Positions 1-6,322 of a stretch of DNA of 6,556 nucleotides are shown piece after piece. The translations under genes were made by a program, and so were the position numbers. This DNA comes from a bacterium (GTDB lineage: Bacteria > Ratteibacteria > UBA8468 > B48-G9 > JAFGKM01). The notes under the pieces are model-generated. The model saw nothing but the letters and a program-made list of their open reading frames with translations. It was not told where the DNA came from and made no database searches. The stretch spans positions 1-6,556 of the forward strand of contig JAGHCG010000108.1 in NCBI GenBank assembly GCA_021160565.1, written 5' to 3'. Each line of letters begins with the position of its first letter. The first letter of the stretch is position 1.

Positions 1-558
1 GAAGAAAGAATCTGTAAATATATTGATATTCCGCTTCAGCATGCTCACCCAGAAATTCTTGAGAAAATGGGAAGACCTGTTTTTGATTACAGAAAATTGA
101 TTGAAAGAATAAGAAAATTTATTCCAGAAGTTAGAATAAGAACAACATTTATTGTGGGATTTCCCGGAGAGGATGAAAAGCATTTTAAATATCTTGTTGA
201 CTTCATAAAGGAGATGGAGTTTGATAAACTTGGCTGTTTTTCCTATTCAAGAGAGGAAGGAACTCCTGCGTATGATTTTGAAAACCAGATACCAGAAAAG
301 ATAAAAGAAGAGAGAAGAAATATCATTATGGAAATTCAGAGAGAAATTTCAGAGAAAAAGTTGAAAGAAATGATTGGTAAGAAAATAGAAGTTCTGATTG
401 AAAGTAGGCAAGACAAATATTATAAAGGAAGAACTGAATATGATGCTCCAGAAATTGATGGAATTGTTTATGTAAAAGGGAAAAACTTAAAAACCGGAAA
501 ATTTTATAAAGTCAGAATAAAAGAAGCATATGAATATGACCTGTATGGAGAAATTTAA
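1..558 (+). CDS. rimO: Ribosomal protein S12 methylthiotransferase RimO, C-terminal part (5' end outside window)
   Basis: RimO is a cytoplasmic radical-SAM iron-sulfur enzyme that adds a methylthio group to a conserved aspartate of ribosomal protein S12. The frame is open from base 1, so this is the last 185 residues of a protein that is usually about 440 long. The 4Fe-4S cluster cysteines lie upstream of the window. Visible are the end of the radical-SAM barrel (YIDIPLQHA at residues 8-16, MGRP at 23-26, TTFIVGFPGE at 48-57) and a C-terminal TRAM domain at about 124-185. The TRAM signature GRTEYDAPEIDG (143-154) separates RimO from its tRNA-modifying relatives MiaB and MtaB. The methionine at base 67 lies inside the conserved barrel and is not the start. 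The stop codon overlaps the stop of the convergent neighbour. Identity is secure; regulation cannot be seen. Confidence 0.95.
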   Translation, partial: EERICKYIDIPLQHAHPEILEKMGRPVFDYRKLIERIRKFIPEVRIRTTFIVGFPGEDEKHFKYLVDFIKEMEFDKLGCFSYSREEGTPAYDFENQIPEKIKEERRNIIMEIQREISEKKLKEMIGKKIEVLIESRQDKYYKGRTEYDAPEIDGIVYVKGKNLKTGKFYKVRIKEAYEYDLYGEI

Positions 559-881
559 GTTATTTTACTTCCCGCCGGTACTTCCTTATCAGTTGTTAAA
601 AGAGAAAGGTCATTATCAAAAAGAGTTGCAAGTATCATTCCTTTACTTTCAATTCCTCTTATAACTTTTGGTTCAAGATTCACAATAACAACAACATTTT
701 TCCCTATAAGTTGTTCTTTCTCAAACCATGGTTTAATTCCAGCAACAAGTTTTCTTGTTTCATCACCAATATCCACTGTTAAAAGATAAAGTTTATCTGC
801 ACCTTCAATATCTTCAACATCAAGAACTTTTCCAACCCTTAAATCAAGTTTTTTAAATTCATTGAAACTTATAATTTCCAT
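555..881 (-). CDS. tRNA-binding OB-fold protein, methionyl-tRNA synthetase beta-chain/C-terminal-domain type
   Basis: This is a stand-alone 108-residue EMAP-II-like tRNA-binding domain. It matches the C-terminal extension of dimeric bacterial MetRS, which can also be a separate beta chain: KLDLRVGKVLDVE (11-23), ADKLYLLTVDIGD (28-40), LVAGI (45-49), VNLEPKVIRGIESKGMILA (67-85). In this family the domain binds tRNA nonspecifically and can dimerise. Whether this copy partners a MetRS catalytic chain is inference, because none is in the window. The chaperone-like CsaA is related, but the GIESKGMILA ending fits the MetRS type better. The start at 881 is chosen because a perfect AGGAGG lies 5 nt upstream; an in-frame ATG at 902 would put that site inside the gene. 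The gene overlaps the 3' end of araD by 23 bases, so it is probably translated from the ara mRNA. Confidence 0.87.
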   Translation of the reverse strand: MEIISFNEFKKLDLRVGKVLDVEDIEGADKLYLLTVDIGDETRKLVAGIKPWFEKEQLIGKNVVVIVNLEPKVIRGIESKGMILATLFDNDLSLLTTDKEVPAGSKIT

Positions 882-1551
882 CTCTCCCTCCTTTTTGTCC
901 ATATTTTTCTGAATGATATCTTGCGTACCATTTCTCTACTTCCTTTTTATCTAAGGGAGTAATTTTTAAATTCAATATTTTACTCACGATTAAAGAATAA
1001 CAATAAATCTCAGCCAGATATTCAGCCATAAGAGCATAAAAAACAGATTTTTCGGGTGTCTCTCCTACAGTGAAAAGTCCATGATTTGAAAGAATTATAG
1101 CATTTGATTTTGTGTTTTTATAAATTCTAAGTACTTCCTTCCCAATATTATTTTGTGTATTATCCACATATTTTGAAACAGGTATTTCTTTTCCAAAAAC
1201 ATCCGCGTGAGTGGTGGTAAATACAGGAATAGGAATTTTTAAAATGGAAAAAACTGTGATGAATTTTGAATGGGTATGGCAAATTCCTCCAATGTCTTTC
1301 AAATTTTTGTAAAGGAAAAGGTGATGTATTGTATCCACAGATGGTTTTAAATTTCCCTCGACAACTTTTCCATCCATATTCACTCCAACTATCATATTTT
1401 CTTTCAATTCTTCATATGGAACTCCACTTGGTTTTATATAAACAATTTCCTTCTTTCTATCTATTCCACTTACGTTTCCCTGTGTACCATATACAAGATT
1501 ATTATTTTTCAGATAAAGGTTTGCTTTATACACAGATTTTTTCAAATTCAT
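859..1551 (-). CDS. araD: L-ribulose-5-phosphate 4-epimerase (class II aldolase/adducin fold)
   Basis: This 230-residue cytoplasmic zinc enzyme is expected to epimerise L-ribulose 5-phosphate to D-xylulose 5-phosphate. Residues corresponding to the E. coli AraD active site are present: IKPSG (39-43) for phosphate binding, Asp73 in PSVDTIHH, zinc ligands His92 and His94 in CHTHS, Asp117 in TTHAD, third zinc ligand His157 in SNHGLF, and Tyr217 in KYGQ. The Asp117/Tyr217 pair and the adjacent araB favour epimerase over fuculose-phosphate aldolase. The start at 1551 shares ATGA with the araB stop, and GAGGTG lies 8 nt upstream, so translational coupling is likely. The odd part is the tail: the E. 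coli protein ends at the GQ after this tyrosine, whereas here 11 more residues are read through the next gene's ribosome binding site and first codons before a TGA. Confidence 0.92.
   Translation of the reverse strand: MNLKKSVYKANLYLKNNNLVYGTQGNVSGIDRKKEIVYIKPSGVPYEELKENMIVGVNMDGKVVEGNLKPSVDTIHHLFLYKNLKDIGGICHTHSKFITVFSILKIPIPVFTTTHADVFGKEIPVSKYVDNTQNNIGKEVLRIYKNTKSNAIILSNHGLFTVGETPEKSVFYALMAEYLAEIYCYSLIVSKILNLKITPLDKKEVEKWYARYHSEKYGQKGGRDGNYKFQ
887..892 (-). promoter_or_regulatory. Shine-Dalgarno site that fixes the start of the MetRS-beta-like gene
   Basis: AGGAGG on the minus strand, 5 nt before the ATG at 881. It decides between two in-frame starts (881 and 902) in favour of 881. It lies inside the last codons of araD, where it is read as Lys-Gly-Gly-Arg. 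Confidence 0.85.
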
Positions 1552-3206
1552 TGGAATGACACCTCATCTTTTATCTTCAATAATTCTTTCATTACATGAT
1601 ATAAACTTTTTCTGTAATTTTTTGTACCAAAAGCATCATGAAGATTTTTGTATAAAGAATATAATTTATCATATATTTTTTTGTTTTTGAAGTCTGGAGT
1701 ATATTTGAATTTTTTGAATTTACATATTTTTTCTTGAGCAACTTTTACATTTTTGAAATATTTCCCTGCAATTGCTCCAAAAATAGCTGCTCCTGTTGCA
1801 CACGTCTGGGGAACATCTGAAATTTTTATTTCTTTTCCAAATATATCAGAGTAAATTTGCATCAGCAAAGGATTTTTCTCTGGAATTCCGCCAGTTGCAA
1901 TTATTTCTTTTATTTTTACACCGTACTTTTCAATCTGTTCAATTATTCTTCTTGCTCCAAAACCAGTAGCTTCAATTAAGCACCTGAAAACTTCCTCAGG
2001 TTTTGTGTTCAAAGTAAAACCAAGTATAAGACCTGTCAGTTTCTGATCCACCAGAATACTTCTATTTCCATTATGCCAGTCAAGACATAGAAGCCCTGTC
2101 TGCCCTGGTTTTATTTTTGATGCTTTTTTCATAAGATACTGATAAGGGTTTTGAACAAAATCCGGCATAAATCTTTTTACAAACCAGTAAAATATATCTC
2201 CAACAGCAGATTGTCCCGCTTCAATTCCAAGATATCCTGGTACAATACTGTCCGGGAAAATTCCACATACTCCTGGAACATCAGTTACTTTTTTTGATAT
2301 CATCATATCGCAGGTAGAAGTTCCTATCACTTTTACAAGCACTCCTTCTTTTATTCCTGCTCCCACTGCTCCAAAATGAGCATCAAATCCTCCCACACTT
2401 ACAGGAATTTTTTCTGGAATTTTAAGTTTTTTTGCCCATTCCTCACACAGATAACCTGCAACTTTACCTGCTGAATATGCTTCATCATAAAGTTTTTCCC
2501 TTATATTTTTAAAAAGTGGGTCAAGATTTCCAAGAAATTCATTGTCAGGAAGTCCACCCCATTCTTTATGATAGAGGGCTTTATGACCAGCAGCACATAT
2601 ACTTCTCTTAACTTTTTTCGGATTTTTTATTCCACACAGTACAGCAGGAATGTAATCAGCAAATTCAATAAAAGTTGCCATTTTTTCAAAAACTTTTCTG
2701 TCAGTCCTTGCAAGATGAAGTAATTTTGAAAAGAACCATTCAGAAGAGTAAACTCCTCCGATTTTTCTGAGATAGTGAGGCCTTGTTTTTCTTGCCAGTT
2801 CTGTTATTTCTTCTGCTTCATCACTTGAAGTATGGTCTTTCCACAACCATGCCATTGCATTTGGATTATTTTTAAATTCATCGTAGAAAGAAAGAGGTGT
2901 TAAATTTTCATCAACTGGTAGAGGAGTACTTCCTGTTGTATCCACACCTATCCCAACTATTTTATCTTCTGAAAATGACTTTAATTTCCTTCCTTTTTTT
3001 ATTGCGTTTTTAACCACTTTTTCAAGGCATATTAACCAGTCAGATGGGTTCTGTCTTGCCAGATGAGGATTTTTGTCATCTATTATAACTCCATCAATTC
3101 CAGAGGGGTAATTAGCAACACTTTCACAAACAATCTCACCACTTTCCAATTCTACAATTACACATCTTACCGAATTTGTACCGAAATCCAGCCCTATTGA
3201 ATACAT
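1548..3206 (-). CDS. araB: L-ribulokinase (FGGY carbohydrate kinase family)
   Basis: AraB phosphorylates L-ribulose to L-ribulose 5-phosphate with ATP in the cytoplasm, the step before AraD. The 552 residues match full-length ribulokinase (about 550-570). Visible are the N-terminal nucleotide-fold motif IGLDFGTNSVR (4-14), GIGVDTTGSTPLPVD (85-99), PNAMAWLWKDHT (115-126), GGVYSSEWF (150-158), AAGHKALYHKEWGGLP (205-220), the catalytic-base motif GGFDAHFGAVGAG (272-284, Asp275), KVIGTSTCD (292-300), EAGQSAVGD (329-337), and the second-domain motifs ATGG (437-440) and CATGAAIFGAIAG (469-481). GIGVDTTGSTP and WKDHT are ribulokinase features, which argues against xylulokinase or glycerol kinase. 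The start at 3206 aligns with known N termini. There is no Shine-Dalgarno sequence before it, and the candidate promoter would leave a leader of only about 8 nt. It is the first gene of the unit followed by araD. Confidence 0.95.
   Translation of the reverse strand: MYSIGLDFGTNSVRCVIVELESGEIVCESVANYPSGIDGVIIDDKNPHLARQNPSDWLICLEKVVKNAIKKGRKLKSFSEDKIVGIGVDTTGSTPLPVDENLTPLSFYDEFKNNPNAMAWLWKDHTSSDEAEEITELARKTRPHYLRKIGGVYSSEWFFSKLLHLARTDRKVFEKMATFIEFADYIPAVLCGIKNPKKVKRSICAAGHKALYHKEWGGLPDNEFLGNLDPLFKNIREKLYDEAYSAGKVAGYLCEEWAKKLKIPEKIPVSVGGFDAHFGAVGAGIKEGVLVKVIGTSTCDMMISKKVTDVPGVCGIFPDSIVPGYLGIEAGQSAVGDIFYWFVKRFMPDFVQNPYQYLMKKASKIKPGQTGLLCLDWHNGNRSILVDQKLTGLILGFTLNTKPEEVFRCLIEATGFGARRIIEQIEKYGVKIKEIIATGGIPEKNPLLMQIYSDIFGKEIKISDVPQTCATGAAIFGAIAGKYFKNVKVAQEKICKFKKFKYTPDFKNKKIYDKLYSLYKNLHDAFGTKNYRKSLYHVMKELLKIKDEVSFQ
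1560..1565 (-). promoter_or_regulatory. Ribosome binding site of araD inside the araB 3' end
   Basis: GAGGTG on the minus strand, 8 nt before the araD ATG and inside the last codons of araB. Together with the ATGA stop/start overlap it supports coupled translation of araB and araD. Confidence 0.7.
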
Positions 3207-3225
3207 TTTATTCTGTGGATATTAT
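3197..3225 (+). promoter_or_regulatory. Candidate promoter of the yggS-tRNA-Ser unit
   Basis: TTGAAT (3197-3202) and TATTAT (3220-3225) are separated by 17 bp on the plus strand, so transcription would start near 3232, just upstream of the yggS ribosome binding site. The -35 box lies inside the first codons of araB. A second possible -10, TATAAT, sits at 3225-3230. Confidence 0.45.
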
Positions 3226-3232
3226 ATAATAT
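3219..3232. repeat. Perfect 14-bp palindrome between divergent araB and yggS
   Basis: ATATTATATAATAT reads the same on both strands and contains the candidate -10 boxes of both divergent genes. It may simply be two back-to-back -10 elements, but it could also be a site for a dimeric regulator. Confidence 0.6.
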
Positions 3233-3250
3233 TGAGGGAGGAGAAAACAA
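3221..3250 (-). promoter_or_regulatory. Candidate promoter of the araB-araD unit
   Basis: On the minus strand, TTGTTT (3250-3245) and a perfect TATAAT (3226-3221) are separated by 18 bp. Transcription would start near 3214, about 8 nt before the araB ATG, leaving no room for a ribosome binding site. The -10 box is strong and the -35 box matches only its first three bases. No operator for an arabinose regulator is recognisable apart from the palindrome overlapping the -10. Confidence 0.5.
3237..3243 (+). promoter_or_regulatory. Strong ribosome binding site of yggS
   Basis: GGAGGAG, 7 nt before the ATG at 3251. Its strength contrasts with the absence of any such site for araB on the opposite strand of the same short gap. 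Confidence 0.85.
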
Positions 3251-3907
3251 ATGGATATAAAAAAGAGGGTAAAAAATTTATTATCCCAAATTCCAGAGGG
3301 AGTTATTCTGGTAGCAGCGACAAAAACAAGAACTCCTGAAGAGGTTCTTGAGGCAATTGAAGGCGGTATTGAAATTGTTGGTGAGAATTATGTTCAGGAA
3401 GCAGAGGGAAAATTTAAAGTAATCGGGAAAAGGGTTAAATGGCATATGATAGGACATCTTCAGAGGAATAAAGTAAAGAAGGCAATTGAGATATTTGATA
3501 TGGTGGAAACAGTTGATAATTTCTCTCTTGCAAAAGAGATAGATAAATATGCGGAAAGAAAAAGGATAATATATCCTATTTTGATTGAAATTAACAGTGG
3601 AAGAGAAGAACAGAAAAGTGGGGTATATCCTGAAAATATTTTTTCATTAATTGAAGAAATTTCAAAACTTAAAAATATAAAAGTAGAAGGACTTATGACA
3701 ATGGGACCTTTTGTGAAAAATCCTGAAGATATAAGACCTTATTTCAGATTAACAAGAGAAATTTTTGAAGAATTGAAAGGAAAAGATTATCCAAATGTTG
3801 AAATGAAATATCTTTCAATGGGAATGAGTGATACATGGAAAATAGCAATTGAAGAGGGAGCAAATATAATTAGAGTAGGGACACTTATTTTTGGACCAAG
3901 AAAATAA
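3251..3907 (+). CDS. yggS: YggS/PROSC family pyridoxal-phosphate homeostasis protein
   Basis: YggS-family proteins are cytoplasmic single-domain TIM barrels that bind pyridoxal 5'-phosphate and keep free PLP in balance; no robust catalytic activity is known for them. The 218 residues match the family's usual length of about 220-240. Visible are the PLP-binding lysine Lys25 in AATKT (22-26), GENYVQE (44-50), WHMIGHLQRNK (64-74), ILIEINSGREEQKSG (110-124), GLMTMGPF (147-154), and the C-terminal phosphate-binding block LSMGMSDTWKIAIEEG (188-203) and IRVGTLIFG (207-215). It lacks the second domain of alanine racemase, its fold relative. A strong ribosome binding site 7 nt upstream supports the start. 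The tRNA-Ser gene begins 2 nt after its stop codon, so both must come from one transcript or the tRNA promoter must lie inside yggS. Confidence 0.95.
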   Translation: MDIKKRVKNLLSQIPEGVILVAATKTRTPEEVLEAIEGGIEIVGENYVQEAEGKFKVIGKRVKWHMIGHLQRNKVKKAIEIFDMVETVDNFSLAKEIDKYAERKRIIYPILIEINSGREEQKSGVYPENIFSLIEEISKLKNIKVEGLMTMGPFVKNPEDIRPYFRLTREIFEELKGKDYPNVEMKYLSMGMSDTWKIAIEEGANIIRVGTLIFGPRK

Positions 3908-3908
3908 A

Positions 3909-4000
3909 GGAGAGGTGGCTGAGTGGACGAAAGCGGCCGACTCGAAATCGGCTTCCGCCACAGAACGTGGCGGACGGGGGTTCAAATCCCTCCCTCTCCG
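3909..4000 (+). tRNA. tRNA-Ser, anticodon CGA
   Basis: The 92-nt gene folds as a complete class II tRNA. The acceptor stem pairs 3909-3915 with 3993-3999 (7 of 7 bp). The D stem is GCT/AGC. The anticodon stem GCCGA/TCGGC encloses loop CTCGAAA, with anticodon CGA at 3943-3945. A long variable arm has a 7-bp stem (3955-3961 with 3967-3973). The T arm has loop TTCAAAT. The long variable arm and G73 fit serine. CGA reads the codon UCG, and by eye I found only one TCG codon in the window's genes (AraB Ser12). CCA is not fully encoded (CCT follows G73), so the 3' CCA must be added. GC content is about 64%, far above the surrounding genes. It lies 1 nt past yggS and 34 nt before the next start codon, so it is probably cut from a longer mRNA by RNase P and 3' nucleases. 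Confidence 0.96.
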
Positions 4001-4034
4001 CCTTACCATTTCTGGAGTAGAAAAAGGGGCGAGA

Positions 4035-5123
4035 ATGGAATTTGAATTTTTGCAAAAAGCCAAAAATCCTGATTTTTCAGTTTTCAGAGAAGTTCTTGAA
4101 GGAAAGAGAAAAGCCAAAAGAGTTCACCATGTGGAACTTTTTGCTGATGAAGAGATTAGAGAATACATAACTGAAAAATACTTCGGGAAAAGATGGGTTC
4201 CAAACACAGAGGAAACAAAAGAAGAATACTGGAAACAGGAAATAGAGTTCTGGTACAGAATGGGTTATGACTATATAAGAGTGGCAGGTGGTCTTTCTTT
4301 TTCTGGAAAAAGGAGAAAAACAGAAGATACAGCAGAACTTTCAAAGGGAGAGAGGGACTGGGTGGAGGAAAAAGAAGGAGTAATTAAAACATGGGAAGAT
4401 TTTGAGAAGTATCAATGGCCAGAGATAAAAAATTTTGATTTTTTCCCATATGAATTTGTCTCAAAAAATTTGCCAGAAGGAATGAAAATGGTTGTCTGTC
4501 CTTCAAGTGGAGTTTTTGAAATTGCAAGTGAAACTTTACTCGGATTTGAAAATATGAGTTATCTTCTGTATGAAGATTTTTCCCTTGTTCAGGCAGTGTT
4601 TGATAAAGTGGGAAGTTTAATAGAAGAATTTTACAGGGAAATTGTCGATATGGAAAATGTTGAGGGTTTTTTTCAGGGAGATGACTTAGGGTTTAAGACA
4701 TCAACATTTCTTTCTCCTGAACAGTTGAGACAACTTGTTATTCCCTGGCATAAGAAATTTGCTGAAATTGCTCATCAGAAAGGGAAAATGTATTGGTTTC
4801 ACTGCTGTGGAAATGTCCTTGAACTTATGGATGATTTTATTTATGATGTTAAAATAGATGCTTTTCATTCATTTCAGGATGAGATAATTCCTGTCTGGGA
4901 ATTCAAGGAAAAATATGGAGAGAAAATAGCAGTACTTGGTGGAGTTGATGTTGATAAATTATGTAATTTTGATGAAGAGAGTTTGAGAAAGTATGTAAGA
5001 GAAATTCTTGACAAGTGTATGCCAGAAAGATATGCTCTTGGTTCAGGAAATTCAATAGCAAATTATGTACCACCTGAAAATTATCTCATAATGATAGATG
5101 AAGGAGAGAAGTATTGCAAATAA
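4035..5123 (+). CDS. Uroporphyrinogen decarboxylase (URO-D)-superfamily protein, possible corrinoid-related methyltransferase
   Basis: This is a predicted cytoplasmic TIM-barrel protein of 362 residues. Its C-terminal half is typical of the URO-D superfamily, which includes heme-pathway HemE and zinc-dependent cobamide methyltransferases such as MtaA and MtbA: GFFQGDDLGFKTSTFLSPEQ (211-230), WHKKFAEIAHQKGK (238-251), FHCCGNV (255-261), DAFHSFQDE (275-283), LGGVDVD (301-307), GSGNSIANYVPPENY (336-350). HemE is unlikely because its N-terminal RQAGR motif is missing. His256 and Cys258 match the HxC zinc pair of the methyltransferases, but the expected third cysteine position appears to be Ser337. 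The substrate is unknown and no corrinoid protein gene lies in the window. The start at 4035 is chosen because the frame further upstream runs through the tRNA; a partial AGGGG lies 5 nt before it. It converges on dnaJ with a 5-bp gap. Confidence 0.85.
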   Translation: MEFEFLQKAKNPDFSVFREVLEGKRKAKRVHHVELFADEEIREYITEKYFGKRWVPNTEETKEEYWKQEIEFWYRMGYDYIRVAGGLSFSGKRRKTEDTAELSKGERDWVEEKEGVIKTWEDFEKYQWPEIKNFDFFPYEFVSKNLPEGMKMVVCPSSGVFEIASETLLGFENMSYLLYEDFSLVQAVFDKVGSLIEEFYREIVDMENVEGFFQGDDLGFKTSTFLSPEQLRQLVIPWHKKFAEIAHQKGKMYWFHCCGNVLELMDDFIYDVKIDAFHSFQDEIIPVWEFKEKYGEKIAVLGGVDVDKLCNFDEESLRKYVREILDKCMPERYALGSGNSIANYVPPENYLIMIDEGEKYCK

Positions 5124-5128
5124 AATGG

Positions 5129-6259
5129 TTAGAGATACTTCTCGCGGAAGTTTTTGACTTCTGGATAATTTTCAAGTTTTTCTGTTTCTTTAAGTTGTTG
5201 ATAAAGAACTTTTTCCTGTCTTGAGAGTTTTTTTGGCATTATTACCTTCACTTTTACTATCTGGTCCCCCTTTCCATATCCATTCATTTTTGGTAATCCA
5301 AGATTTTTGAGTCTGAAAAGGGTTCCATTTTGAGTACCAGGTGGAATTCTCATTTTCACTTTTCCAGTTAAAGTTGGAACTTCAATTTCTCCACCAAGTA
5401 TTGCCTCAGTGATTGTTATTGGAACTTCACATATAATATCTGAATTTCTCCTTTCAAAAATCTCGTCTTTTTCAATGAATACTGTTATGTATAAATCTCC
5501 TCTTTCTCCGCCATATGGTCCTATATCTCCTTCTCCCTTCAATCTTAAACTTGTTCCACTTTCTATTCCAGGCGGTATTTTTACAAGAATTTTATGCATA
5601 TTTCTAACTCTTCCTGTTCCTCGGCAATTCGTACATGGGTCTGCAATAACTTCTCCTTCTCCACGGCATTTTGGACATGTCTGAGCGATTGTGAAAAAAC
5701 CTCTCTGTTGAACTACCTGACCTGTTCCATGACAGGTGGGACAGGTTGTTTTTCCTCTTTTTGATTTACTTCCTGTTCCATTACATACATTACATTTATC
5801 ATACCTTGAAATATTAACATATTTTTCAGTTCCTGTTGCTGCTTCCCTTAATGTAATATGAATTCTGTATTCAAGGTCAGAACCTCTTATTTTTCTCTTT
5901 CTTGTTGTTGCACGGGTGGAAAAGTCAGAACCAAATATATCAGAAAAGAAATCACTGAAGAGGTCTCCAAAAATATCTGAAAAATCCATTCTTACTCTTG
6001 AAAAATCCTGTGTCCAGTCATATCCACCAGGTCCAAATCCAGCGTGTCCATATGTATCATAGATTTTCCTTTTTTCAGGGTCACTTAAAACTTCATATGC
6101 TTCTGTTATTTCCTTGAATTTTTCTTCTGCTTCTTTATTTCCAGGATTTCTATCAGGATGATATTTCAAAGCGAGTTCTCTATATGCCTTTTTAATTTCA
6201 TCTATTGAGGCATCTCTGGAAACTCCCAGTATTTCGTAATAATCTCTTTTTTCTGCCAT
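5129..6259 (-). CDS. dnaJ: Chaperone protein DnaJ (Hsp40, type I)
   Basis: DnaJ is the cytoplasmic co-chaperone that delivers unfolded proteins to DnaK and stimulates its ATPase. The 376 residues match the family length. Domain order is complete: J domain at about 5-70 with HPD at 34-36; a short Gly/Phe linker that becomes rich in Asp and Phe ([16 protein letters not shown], 95-110); a zinc domain with four CxxCxGxG repeats beginning at Cys156, Cys173, Cys195 and Cys209; then two C-terminal beta-sandwich substrate-binding domains (about 223-345). All eight zinc cysteines are present, so this is not a DnaJ-like CbpA. The start at 6259 fits the family N terminus (DYYEILGV at 6-13), but only an AT-rich sequence without a clear Shine-Dalgarno precedes it. 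No dnaK or grpE is adjacent. It lies just downstream of the 16S gene on the same strand, separated by a terminator. Confidence 0.97.
   Translation of the reverse strand: MAEKRDYYEILGVSRDASIDEIKKAYRELALKYHPDRNPGNKEAEEKFKEITEAYEVLSDPEKRKIYDTYGHAGFGPGGYDWTQDFSRVRMDFSDIFGDLFSDFFSDIFGSDFSTRATTRKRKIRGSDLEYRIHITLREAATGTEKYVNISRYDKCNVCNGTGSKSKRGKTTCPTCHGTGQVVQQRGFFTIAQTCPKCRGEGEVIADPCTNCRGTGRVRNMHKILVKIPPGIESGTSLRLKGEGDIGPYGGERGDLYITVFIEKDEIFERRNSDIICEVPITITEAILGGEIEVPTLTGKVKMRIPPGTQNGTLFRLKNLGLPKMNGYGKGDQIVKVKVIMPKKLSRQEKVLYQQLKETEKLENYPEVKNFREKYL
5137..5155 (+). terminator. Possible weak intrinsic terminator after the URO-D-like gene
   Basis: The inverted repeat ACTTC/GAAGT has a 5-nt loop (TCGCG) and is followed by a T run at 5151-5155. 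It sits 13 bases past the plus-strand stop codon, within the 3' codons of convergent dnaJ. The stem is only 5 bp and A/T-rich, so termination here is uncertain. Confidence 0.3.
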
Positions 6260-6292
6260 CTTTTAAATTTCTCATTTTGTTAAGTTCTCTTT

Positions 6293-6322
6293 ATTTTACT
6301 ATTTTAGATAAAAAAAAAGCAA
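6293..6322 (-). promoter_or_regulatory. Weak candidate promoter of dnaJ
   Basis: On the minus strand TTGCTT (6322-6317) and TAAAAT (6298-6293) are separated by 18 bp. The -35 box falls inside the 3' arm and T run of the 16S terminator. Such AT-rich sequence produces matches by chance, so this is a suggestion only. No heat-shock inverted repeat of the CIRCE type is visible before dnaJ. Confidence 0.25.

Noticed and set aside
557..570. Small inverted repeat AAGT/ACTT at the rimO end as a terminator
   Set aside because: A 4-bp A/T-rich stem without a following T run is too weak.
882..902. Earlier ATG (902) as the start of the MetRS-beta-like protein
   Set aside because: The seven added residues would encode the AGGAGG site itself; homologous domains begin near the later methionine.
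1266..1559. Plus-strand open frame within araD
   Set aside because: Antisense to a well-supported gene, no recognisable domain, composition of a shadow frame.
3891..4034. In-frame N-terminal extension of the URO-D-like gene starting at an ATG or earlier codon at 3891
   Set aside because: It runs through the yggS end and the whole tRNA-Ser gene; the resulting peptide (GEVAEWTKAADSKSA) is the well-known false translation of a tRNA-Ser gene. The ATG at 4035 is preferred.
3815..4117. Minus-strand open frame of 100 codons
   Set aside because: It is antisense to yggS, tRNA-Ser and the URO-D-like gene; its GRDLNPRPP segment is the typical false peptide from a reversed tRNA gene.
4156..4344. Minus-strand 62-codon frame opposite the URO-D-like gene
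   Set aside because: Hydrophobic only because it mirrors purine-rich coding sequence; no start signal.
4035..5123. Annotation as heme-pathway uroporphyrinogen decarboxylase HemE
   Set aside because: The N-terminal RQAGR substrate motif is missing and a methyltransferase-like HxC motif is present.
5409..5684. Plus-strand open frame opposite the dnaJ zinc and substrate domains
   Set aside because: Antisense to a strongly conserved gene; no ribosome site or domain.
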